NCBI RefSeq assembly: GCF_002056795.1
Contig: NZ_CP020104.1
Span: 1,065,001 to 1,129,000 of the forward strand
DNA length: 64,000 bases
DNA from: Spirosoma aerolatum
GTDB taxonomy: Bacteria > Bacteroidota > Bacteroidia > Cytophagales > Spirosomataceae
Direction of reading: 5' to 3'
The translations under genes were made by a program, and so were the position numbers. Under the pieces are notes generated by a model. That model was not told the origin of the DNA, ran no database searches, and saw nothing but the letters and a program-made list of their open reading frames with translations. Numbering within the stretch: the first letter of the stretch is position 1; each line of letters starts with the position of its first letter. Of this stretch, positions 28,377 to 36,500 are shown piece after piece.

Positions 28377-28420
28377 TTTGTCTTCATTTACGAAGCTCCA
28401 TCAATTAAAATACCACACAC

Positions 28421-29026
28421 ATGAAATGGAATTTATTTTCCCGGATTCTATTTGCATTCGGCATTTGTTTGCTGCTGCAGAATTGTTCAAGAAAATCAGA
28501 AGAAAGTTCTGAGTCGCACCATTTTTCGGAGCCTTATAAGCCATCCGAGCCAGACCAGTCTACAATCCCTGAACCAGAGCAAAATATGCCCAATTCGGCG
28601 CCGTCAGCGCCTGAGCAGAATTATTCCGACAATACTGAAACTGGAACTGTACAGATTTTTGATATTCGTTTTGTGGTCGAGGTTACCCAATATAAAGCCG
28701 CTTTATGGCTAAAAAATGGGGAAGGCTTAATGCGAGTTCGCTATTATAAAGAAGGGGTTGGGCCTGTAATGGTTCAGCAGAAGATGAGGGTAGAAAACAC
28801 AGATCGCGGTATACGATTAACAGGGTATAGCCCGGTTAATCCCGAAACTGGAGAGACTGCAAATTATATACCTGATAATTTTTATATATCCCGCAATGAA
28901 AATGGCGAATGGTCGGTAACTAATATTGACGATCAGGGTGTAACTGCCGAAGCTTTCATCTCAGTCATAGAGGGTATAGACGAGCAAAATCGATTCTTAA
29001 GCAATTTTAATTGGGAAATTAATTAG
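28421..29026 (+). CDS. Lipoprotein of unknown family, paralogue 2 of 3
   Basis: The 201-residue protein has a lipoprotein signal (L-L-L-Q-N-C, Cys near residue 22), a Ser/Glu/Pro-rich spacer of about 50 residues and then the same domain as the genes at 27936 and 29810: I-F-D-I-R-F, G-L-M-R-V-R-Y-Y, G-Y-S-P-V-N, P-D-N-F-Y-I-S, V-T-N-I-D-D and the end F-N-W-E-I-N. The spacer would hold the domain away from the membrane. It is in line with paralogue 1, 44 bases downstream. Function unknown. Confidence 0.7.
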   Translation: MKWNLFSRILFAFGICLLLQNCSRKSEESSESHHFSEPYKPSEPDQSTIPEPEQNMPNSAPSAPEQNYSDNTETGTVQIFDIRFVVEVTQYKAALWLKNGEGLMRVRYYKEGVGPVMVQQKMRVENTDRGIRLTGYSPVNPETGETANYIPDNFYISRNENGEWSVTNIDDQGVTAEAFISVIEGIDEQNRFLSNFNWEIN

Positions 29027-29109
29027 GTATCCATTTCAGAAAATTGCAATATAATAAAGCCCAGTTGGATTTTAGTGTTTTCAATACTTATATAGTAAAA
29101 AAGTGTAAT

Positions 29110-29673
29110 ATGAATTTTCATTATTCCCAATACTCCAGTAAAATACTTGCTTACGGGAGGTATGGTGTCGTTGTGGCATTAAACGAAAAGGAAGTAGCAA
29201 AGATAGCTTATACCAACTCAAGGTCTTCGCTTGAATTAGAAGCAAATAATATGAAGTTTGCGAATGAAATAAATGATTTAGTCGTAAAATTTGTCGATTT
29301 AAGGCAGGATGAAGCTGAAACAAATTTGCTGGTAATGGAAAGGCTATATCCTTTGCAGCATTGGGGGGTAGAAATTGAAACAAGGCAAAAATTTACTGAA
29401 GAATTTAAACAAAAATTAACAGAGCTTCACAGTGCAGGATTTGTATTTAATGACTTTAACAGAACAGTTGTAAAATCTTCACGCGGTCAAATCATTGCGA
29501 ACAATGTTATTTTAACTTCTGATGGTATTCGTTTAGTAGATACGGGATTGTCGATGCTGAAAGATGATATTGGGAGCGCATGCTTCAAAGAGGCTGTTTC
29601 AAATGAGCTGGGTGAGATGGAGTCCGTTTGTAAATACTTTTTACAAGGGTTTTATTACGAAGATTTAACCTGA
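29110..29673 (+). CDS. Kinase-like protein with changed catalytic motifs (possible pseudokinase)
   Basis: The protein is 187 residues from the ATG at 29110; a TTG at 29044 in the same frame is possible but less likely. It looks like a reduced kinase fold: I-L-A-Y-G-R-Y-G-V-V-V-A-L as glycine loop, K in E-V-A-K-I-A-Y, E-L-E-A-N as helix C, L-V-M-E-R-L hinge, then L-H-S-A-G-F-V-F-N-D-F-N-R where H-R-D-x-K-x-x-N would be, and V-D-T-G where D-F-G would be. An Asp is kept at both places, but the surroundings resemble aminoglycoside-kinase/RIO-like or degenerate kinases. The gene is richer in A+T than its neighbours and is inserted between paralogues 2 and 3, which suggests a separate origin. Confidence 0.65.
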   Translation: MNFHYSQYSSKILAYGRYGVVVALNEKEVAKIAYTNSRSSLELEANNMKFANEINDLVVKFVDLRQDEAETNLLVMERLYPLQHWGVEIETRQKFTEEFKQKLTELHSAGFVFNDFNRTVVKSSRGQIIANNVILTSDGIRLVDTGLSMLKDDIGSACFKEAVSNELGEMESVCKYFLQGFYYEDLT

Positions 29674-29809
29674 AATAGGTTGTAAATGGCAGTTGGGGGG
29701 AGATGAAGGCTTCGGACGAGGGTGCCGGATTTTTTTTCATATTGAGCACTGACATGTTGCCCAATAGTCGGATATAGTTAATGAAACCGTCATCTTAAAT
29801 TCGACTATC

Positions 29810-30310
29810 ATGAAGTACTTACTAACGCTCACAATCATCTGCCTGCTCGTCCTGCAAACTTCGCCTACCGATGCCAAATCGCACCGCATCAACGAGTATC
29901 ATCTTCTTACCGGACCGTTATTTCAGGCTGGACGCGTTGGAGTTTTTGAGCTCTCTTTCAAATCGAACGGAATGCGCCACCATGGTCTTATGCTGCTTCG
30001 AAATGGTGTAGGTGTAGTTCGCATTCAATTTTACAGCGTTCGGAATCAGCGTCAGGAAACTGTAGAAGAGCTGATCGAATGCGAAACGACAACAACTGGA
30101 GCGCTGATGCTGGCTTGTTATAAGCCTGTTTATGCAGGATCGACTGTACGGCACGCAACCTACGCACCTGATAATTTCATTCTGTGGAAAGAGAATGGTC
30201 GATATCGATTGACTAATGTAGATGATAGCAATCAGGTTGCTGAAATGTATTTCCGGGCTGTGGAGAGTGAAAGTGAACAAAGACAATTACTCCGTCAATT
30301 TGGCTGGTAA
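29810..30310 (+). CDS. Secreted protein of unknown family, paralogue 3 of 3
   Basis: The 166-residue protein has a signal peptide (ending near T-D-A-K) and the same unknown domain as the genes at 27936 and 28421: G-V-F-E-L-S-F, G-V-V-R-I-Q-F-Y, L-A-C-Y-K-P-V-Y, P-D-N-F-I-L, L-T-N-V-D-D and the end F-G-W. It is separated from its two relatives by the kinase-like gene, so either that gene was inserted into a three-gene array or a copy moved. A hairpin terminator follows at 30311-30348. Confidence 0.7.
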   Translation: MKYLLTLTIICLLVLQTSPTDAKSHRINEYHLLTGPLFQAGRVGVFELSFKSNGMRHHGLMLLRNGVGVVRIQFYSVRNQRQETVEELIECETTTTGALMLACYKPVYAGSTVRHATYAPDNFILWKENGRYRLTNVDDSNQVAEMYFRAVESESEQRQLLRQFGW

Positions 30311-30348
30311 ACAGCTTGGCTGATGAATTAAAAAGTCAGCCAAGCTGT
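30311..30348 (+). terminator. Hairpin terminator after paralogue 3
   Basis: Two perfect 13-base arms (30311-30323, ACAGCTTGGCTGA, and 30336-30348) flank a 12-base loop, starting directly after the stop codon of the gene at 29810. The T-run is weak (ACAATTTCC follows), but position and stability fit a transcription end that splits the plus-strand run into two units. Confidence 0.6.
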
Positions 30349-30417
30349 ACAATTTCCTTATGTATTCATTTTTATACCGCTTAATTTCTTCAATACGTTA
30401 ACACGCTGATCAACCTT

Positions 30418-31119
30418 ATGAACAATTTATTTTATTCCGTAAATGGCCAGCCTGGCATAGGACCAGTCACATTGCAACAGTTTCGCGAGTTGAATCTTCC
30501 ACCTGATACCCTGGTTTGGTTTGAGGGGCAGTCGGATTGGAAAAAGGCAAGCGACATTCCAGAACTGGCTCCTCAACAGCCATCAATCCCGTCTATCCCA
30601 CCCACTTTGCTGAGTAGCCTACCGCCTAACAACCCAGCAGCTCATGGAACTCAGCCTCACCTTCCAGGTTACTCACCCGCATCGCCTTCACCCAATCGAA
30701 AAACAATACTCTATATTGTTGGAGGAGTTGTCGCCTTGTTTCTTTTATTTAAGCTGTTTGGCTCAAGTAAAGATAAAAATCGGGAACCGTATGTGCAGAC
30801 GTACGCCAGCAATTTTGCGGCAAAATTAATGCAGGCGACGTATCCGGTAACGGGCAAGAATCCTACCTATGACGTTGTCGATTGGGACTATAGCGGAGGA
30901 GTTTACGAAATAGAAGTGAAGACCAACTGGCAGGGAAGCTGCACCATCTTCGATAGTCCTTGCGACGTGGGGTATACCGTGTTGCTGCACGTTACTGAGA
31001 ATGGTAAATTTCAGGACTACAAGATTACGCAACGTAATGGTTGTGCCACTCAGCATCAGATTTGTGATGTAGCGCTTGGCGCCGTTCTGAATGCGTTGGA
31101 TAATACAGACTTAAACTAG
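30418..31119 (+). CDS. GYF_2 domain membrane protein
   Basis: The 233-residue protein starts with a GYF_2 (DUF4339-type) domain: L-F-Y-S-V-N-G-Q-P-G-I-G-P-V-T ... L-V-W-F-E-G-Q-S-D-W-K-K-A. A Pro-rich linker (about 55-95), one membrane segment (about 100-120) and a C-terminal domain of about 110 residues with four Cys (C-T-I-F-D-S-P-C; C-A-T-Q-H-Q-I-C) follow; the Cys pairs could form disulphides outside. GYF-type domains bind Pro-rich peptides; Pro-rich linkers are present in nearly every kinase, phosphatase and FHA protein here, so a docking role is plausible (inference). Confidence 0.8.
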   Translation: MNNLFYSVNGQPGIGPVTLQQFRELNLPPDTLVWFEGQSDWKKASDIPELAPQQPSIPSIPPTLLSSLPPNNPAAHGTQPHLPGYSPASPSPNRKTILYIVGGVVALFLLFKLFGSSKDKNREPYVQTYASNFAAKLMQATYPVTGKNPTYDVVDWDYSGGVYEIEVKTNWQGSCTIFDSPCDVGYTVLLHVTENGKFQDYKITQRNGCATQHQICDVALGAVLNALDNTDLN

Positions 31120-31216
31120 CTCTTTCTTAATTTGCAAAGTGCCTTATCGGTCTGTATATTACCCATCTATTCTCATTATTTTGTCGATAACAAACCTTTC
31201 CTCCAATTTTAAACTG

Positions 31217-32179
31217 ATGCGACGCTTTGGTTTTTTGCTGGCGGTGCTTCCGCTGTTAGCCTTATTACAATCCTGTTCAAGTTTGTCAACGATGGTATCT
31301 GGTGTTGGCACCCAAACAGTACTTAATCCAGACGGTTCCGCTACGGTCCGAATAGCTGTGCAGATGGAGGGATATAGTTCCTCCGTGGCCAGCTACATCT
31401 CGAATGCTATGACTGAGCAGGGCTTCACAATAATCGATAGCGATAACGACAATATATTGCTTAGCGAAAAAACATTGTCGCCAGGCGATCGGCTTTTTAG
31501 GAAAGATGAGGTTCCATTTATTGAACGAACCAATCTCTTTTTCTACGAAAATATTCGAATCAATTATCTTTTAGATTTGGAACGGTTGGCTGGCCGAGAC
31601 ATCAGCACCTATTTTAAGATAAAGGGTTATTGTAAAATTGTACCCCCCGAAGGATTCTTCATCACAGGTTTAAATGGCGAGAAAGTAAAGGATAAAGAGG
31701 AGGGTAAGAACGGAAAAGACCGAACAATCTGTGCCTGGGATTTCAACCTGACGAATGATTATGCCCAGCCAATTCAGGTAACATTTCAGTACGTCAATAA
31801 GTGGGCTATTAGCATTGTTTTCTTACTGGGCGCTTTTTGGTTTTTTCGTAGCCGAAACCAAACTCGCAGAACAGGTATGCCCAATCCTCCTTCTCCTGCT
31901 CACCAGCCCATTTACTCCCAAACGATGTCTTCAGGCCAGTCTCCGTATACGGGTCCAACTCCTCCTCCAATAAATCAGCCTTGGCAGCCACAACCGCCTT
32001 TCATGGCGCCTATGTATACGGAAGAAACTCAGGTTCGTCCGGTTCATAGAGACCAATCTGAAGATACACTCGTTGGATCTACTGAGTCAGAGGAAACGCA
32101 GATTTTTTCCTCCCCAATACCGCCCAAACCACAGCTTCCTCATCAGGATGATGAAACTACTTTAGTCGGCCCTAAGTAA
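31217..32179 (+). CDS. Lipoprotein-type membrane protein with acidic Thr motifs in its C-terminal tail
   Basis: The protein has 320 residues from the ATG at 31217; an in-frame GTG at 31139 would add 26 residues before the signal and is not used. A lipobox (L-L-Q-S-C, near residue 20) is followed by a domain of about 180 residues, a membrane segment at about 195-213 and a Pro-rich tail. The tail carries E-E-T-Q-V, S-E-D-T-L-V-G, E-E-T-Q-I-F and D-D-E-T-T-L-V-G, all acidic residue plus Thr plus aliphatic residue. If the protein is N-terminally lipidated outside, the tail lies in the cytoplasm, where kinases could phosphorylate it and FHA domains bind. The outer domain (about 21-190) is not recognised by me. 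It lies 7 bases before the FHA-PrsW gene. Confidence 0.75.
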   Translation: MRRFGFLLAVLPLLALLQSCSSLSTMVSGVGTQTVLNPDGSATVRIAVQMEGYSSSVASYISNAMTEQGFTIIDSDNDNILLSEKTLSPGDRLFRKDEVPFIERTNLFFYENIRINYLLDLERLAGRDISTYFKIKGYCKIVPPEGFFITGLNGEKVKDKEEGKNGKDRTICAWDFNLTNDYAQPIQVTFQYVNKWAISIVFLLGAFWFFRSRNQTRRTGMPNPPSPAHQPIYSQTMSSGQSPYTGPTPPPINQPWQPQPPFMAPMYTEETQVRPVHRDQSEDTLVGSTESEETQIFSSPIPPKPQLPHQDDETTLVGPK

Positions 32180-32186
32180 CCGGATT

Positions 32187-33515
32187 ATGCAGCCTCCGAC
32201 GAATAATTTTCAGTCACCCTATGTATTTTACTGCCTTGCCGGGCCAGATAGTGGAAAGTCCATTGCCTTGCCGATCAATAAGCAGTTGTCGCTGGGACGG
32301 TCTCCTCAGAATGATATTGTCTTGTCTGATCCGTATGTAGTAGATTTTCAGTTGGTTATTGGCCTGGTTGGTAACCAGCTTAGTTTTAGTACGTATGAGG
32401 GGAATTATGTATATATGGGTTCGCAATTGACCCCGAGTGGTTTACTTTATACCGAAGGGAGCAGCGATTTGCAGATCGGTCAGTCATTATGGCGTTTTAG
32501 CCGTCAGGCCGTACCCGTTCAGCCGCTATCCCAGTTGGGGAGAATGAAAGAGTGGCTGGGGCTTCAGCATTTAGAGAGCGATTTTAAGCTAAGTGCCATT
32601 TTTTCGGCTGTATGGGAGAAGCGGAGCGATGAAGATATCGAGACGGCTTTTACGGTTGGGTCGATACAGACAACACCTCCTGTTCAAACGCTGTCATCTA
32701 CCTGGCCCAAACCATGGTTATTTGCTCGAATAGGCCTATTTGCCCTTATCGTGTTTGTAGGACTTTACATCTGCGTCTCTTCTTTCAATAACCCGATTCT
32801 TATTCCTGGGCTTCTCGTGACAGGATCACTGGCCGTTCCGATGACGTGTCTGTTGTTTTTCTGGGAGATGAATGTTCCTCAAAATATTTCAATCTATCAG
32901 ACTCTTAAACTGGTGTTGTCGGGCGGGATTGCATCATTACTGATTTCGCTGCTATTATTTAGTAACACAGGTTTTCTGGCCACCACGATAGGACCACCAA
33001 GTGCAGGCATTATTGAAGAATCGGGCAAGCTGCTGGCGGTACTTCTGCTAATGCGGAATAAAATACGGTATTCATGGACGTTAAACGGCCTGCTTCTGGG
33101 TGCGGCAGTGGGTACGGGCTTTGCCGCTTTTGAATCGGCTGGTTATGCTTTTATTCAGTTGTTTGAGCAGGGTGGAAGTCCAGTTCAGAATATTTTGTTA
33201 CGGGGGCTTATGGCTCCTTTTGCCCATACCATCTGGACAGCTATTGCTGTGGCTGCGGTTTGGCGATTGAAAGGGTCTCAACCTTTTAACTGGAGCTTGC
33301 TAACCAGTAAGGCATTTTTACGGCTGTTTGCAGTGCCTGTTGTTCTCCATATGCTGTGGAATATGAATATTCAACTTCCCGTGATTCCGTATATATTGGA
33401 CTTTTTTCCCACTAAGTTTATTCTGTTGGGACTGATGGGCTGGACGGTGATTTTTAGCTTAATTCAGGAAGGACTTAAGCAAGTTCAGGATGCTCAGAAA
33501 CGGTCGCTGCAATAA
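32187..33515 (+). CDS. FHA domain fused to a PrsW-type intramembrane protease
   Basis: The 442-residue protein has an N-terminal FHA-like domain (about 15-110; L-S-L-G-R-S-P-Q-N-D-I-V-L is typical, but the usual S-x-x-H is replaced by V-V-D-F-Q-L). The rest (about 170-440) is a multi-pass membrane domain with the PrsW family motifs: E277-E278 in I-I-E-E-S-G-K, E316 in F-A-A-F-E-S, H347 in A-P-F-A-H-T-I-W and H-M-L-W-N near the end. PrsW proteases cut anti-sigma factors in other bacteria. A fusion to FHA suggests protease activity controlled by phosphorylation, and the membrane TPR protein at 27018 could be a target; both are inference. It is the last gene of the plus-strand run and meets the RodA-PBP gene tail to tail (12 bases). 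Confidence 0.87.
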   Translation: MQPPTNNFQSPYVFYCLAGPDSGKSIALPINKQLSLGRSPQNDIVLSDPYVVDFQLVIGLVGNQLSFSTYEGNYVYMGSQLTPSGLLYTEGSSDLQIGQSLWRFSRQAVPVQPLSQLGRMKEWLGLQHLESDFKLSAIFSAVWEKRSDEDIETAFTVGSIQTTPPVQTLSSTWPKPWLFARIGLFALIVFVGLYICVSSFNNPILIPGLLVTGSLAVPMTCLLFFWEMNVPQNISIYQTLKLVLSGGIASLLISLLLFSNTGFLATTIGPPSAGIIEESGKLLAVLLLMRNKIRYSWTLNGLLLGAAVGTGFAAFESAGYAFIQLFEQGGSPVQNILLRGLMAPFAHTIWTAIAVAAVWRLKGSQPFNWSLLTSKAFLRLFAVPVVLHMLWNMNIQLPVIPYILDFFPTKFILLGLMGWTVIFSLIQEGLKQVQDAQKRSLQ

Positions 33516-33527
33516 GCCTGTGGCTGC

Positions 33528-36500
33528 TCACATATAGGCGAATTTGCGTAATATAGGAATCACCACTTCTTTGGCCAGGCTGACTGCCTCTTTTGAATTT
33601 GTACCGGCTTCAACCCGGATACAGACAACCGTAAAGGAGCGGTCGGTCGGATGTTGGGCGAAGAATACATAAATGCCATCGTTCCGAAGGCCTTTGCCGC
33701 TGATAATTCGGTTGGGGGTACCCGTTTTGCCGTACAAAACGAGTCCAGTTTCCTTGCTCAACGCTTTGGTGTTGGTTTGTAAAGCCATGTAGCGTTGAAC
33801 GGTGGCTGCATAGTCAGGTTGGGTGAGTTTAAGCGTTGAAATCTTTGCTGAATCTTTCCCACTTACCGAAAGCAGAAAACGTGAGGGTGCTAGCCGACCG
33901 CCATTGGCGATAGTTGCCCCCAGGCGGGCAAGGCCCAGTGGTGTGGCGTCAAGAACACCCTGACCCCAGGCCACTTTCGACAGTTCGCCACTAAACCGTA
34001 CTGCACTAGGCCCATTGCCAGAAAAATTACGGCGGCCTTTTTCCAGGATCTGATTCATTGCCTGGATCATTTCTTGCTCAACAGGGGGCGATACAGGGTC
34101 GGTTGTGAGTAGGTTAGCGCCAACAATCTTTAATCGTTTGTCGACGGTAGTGCCAAGCCGGAACCCTAAGGGGTAGTATAAGTTTACTAATTCCTGTTTA
34201 AGGTTTTTGTCATTTGCCAGTTTGATAAAATAAACGTTACTGGATTTCACAATAGCTTCTTCCATAGTTACGTGCAAACCGAGGGGCTCAGTTGGATTTC
34301 CTTTTTTATCCCGGCGAATAGCTTCGTCCTGTTTCACAGCATAAGTTACCGTATCAGCCGCGCTACCGAGCTTGTTGAACCCAGCGAGTGCGGTGAGGAT
34401 TTTAACACTGGAGCCGGGTGCTGTAGCGTAAAACATACCTAAATCCTGATCGGTTGGGCTAAGGTCATCCGGCTGTTCGCTCCTGTAGGCGTTCGTTTCG
34501 TCCAGAGATGGCTCCGCTAATGGCCACACGGCAGATGCCAGCACGTCGCCCGATGTAGACCTGGTTACGACTACTGATATACGTTTATTTTTTGACTCCG
34601 ATTCAGCCAGGCCTTTCTGAAGTGCCATTTGCAAGGCAGCATCCAACGTTAACTTAAAATCCCGATTCTGGGCGGCAAATTGTTTAACCTCGTCACTGTC
34701 AATTCCTTTTATCAAGAGTGGAGCCAGTGTATGGTAATCGAACAAACGTACATCCGTCTGCTTCGAATAAGACGGCAAAAAGCGGTCGGGTCGGTAATGA
34801 GTGGCCGTAACCTGCTGATGAGAGTTGGCCTCCTCGGGCGTGGTGTTATAACCGCGAAGTTGCGTTAAATGACGTAGCTCGGCGAAGTAACCGTTGTTCT
34901 TATACCATTGGTGACGATTTTGGTCGCCTGTCCAGAAAAACGTATGCGCACCAAATGGGTAGTAGCGCCGTTGACGTCGGTACGAAAGCGCTGTTAATTG
35001 ATAGGATGATAGATATTTTTCCAGTTCGGAGCGCTGTTGGGTTAATTGCTCTGGCCGTGAAGTTGCCAGGATTAATCCATTCCGGTCGTAGATAGTACCA
35101 GCCGGGATTTTCTGAGCCAACAACTCTATTCGGGGATTATAACTGACCACTCGCTCCCCTTGTCGATTGGCTACCAAAGCTGGGCGTACAACATATTCTT
35201 TAGCCTGAATAAGTTGAATCCAGGCAAGGGTACCTAATACAAATAGAAAAAAAATGCCAAATGTATTGCCTAATAGCCGCAGATAGGGCAGATATAGCTG
35301 GGTAGCTGCCGGTTGTCTTACTTTGTTGGAGAAAGCCGACATGTGAATAAGTAAGCTGAGGAACATCAGGTGCAAAAGCATGGAAATATTCCCGTAACTC
35401 ATAAACGGTAGTGCCACACCCGTTAACGGCAGTAAGCCAGCCGATCCTCCAATAATCAGAACGGCTTGCAAACCTATAGCCAAAAAGATACCAACACCGA
35501 GTAAAAACTGGAAGGGACTAATCGATCGGATGGCAATCAGCAGAATGCGTTGCAGAAGCATGAAATAAATCAGGCAGAAGGCAGCCAGACCCAGCCAACC
35601 TACCTCTTCGCCAAAACTGGCCAATATCATGTCGGTATGGGCGGCTGGCAGCGTTTGAGCTTCTCCCTGTCCAAATCCCTGTCCTGTGAAGCCCCCCGAA
35701 GCAAACGTCCAGATACTGTGCGCTGTATGATCACCACCCCGAACTTCGTTGTTCCACCGATTCAGCCACATGGCCGTACGCTCAACCAGCCTATCGCCAA
35801 TGCCTGGCAGGAGCTGACCAATAAAGTAAAAACCGACCACTAAAGCTATATAAGCGACAAGAACCTGAGTATTCCGACGAATCAGATAAATGAACACGAT
35901 CACCACTGTACAGGCTATAATCGCGGGTCCGGTGTCGCCCATTTTCATGAAAAGTGCCAGGATAAACAATGTCAGCAGGAGGGGTTTCCAGACATACGGC
36001 AGTTGATCACGAAAACTGGATTTACTACCTCCCACTACACGAAGATCTTCGGCTGTGTAGGCGAGATAGAGGACAAGCAAAAATTTAATTAATTCGCTGG
36101 GCTGAAATTTGATTGGCCCTATTGATAGATTTACCTGCACCCCGCTTCCTTCAGGGCCACTGCCCAAAAAGGCAGTGGCTAAGGCCAGCAGAAGAGCCAG
36201 CAGGCCTACACTATTCGAAATGCGTTGACGTTTGGTTCGCTGATTGGTATATAAAAAACCGGCTATGTTCACCAGCGACAATCCACCCATTAATAACACA
36301 CCCAGGCTTATGCCGAGCGGAACCGGATGTCCCCATACCATGTATCGGCTGTAAAACGTATCGAGTACGGGTTGCTGTAAGCTGGACACGGTCAGAAACG
36401 AGAAGCCAACTAACAGCAGCAGGGTTGGTAAAAGCAGCGCGTCGCCAGCAAAGCGTTGCCAAACCCACAAAAAATGAACTGCCCAAAAGCTCCCTAATAA

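Noticed and set aside
17524..33515. The kinase/FHA/caspase block as a type VI secretion or phage-defence locus
   Set aside because: No T6SS structural genes (Tss, Hcp, VgrG), nuclease or NTPase defence module is present; the neighbours point to wall and envelope control.
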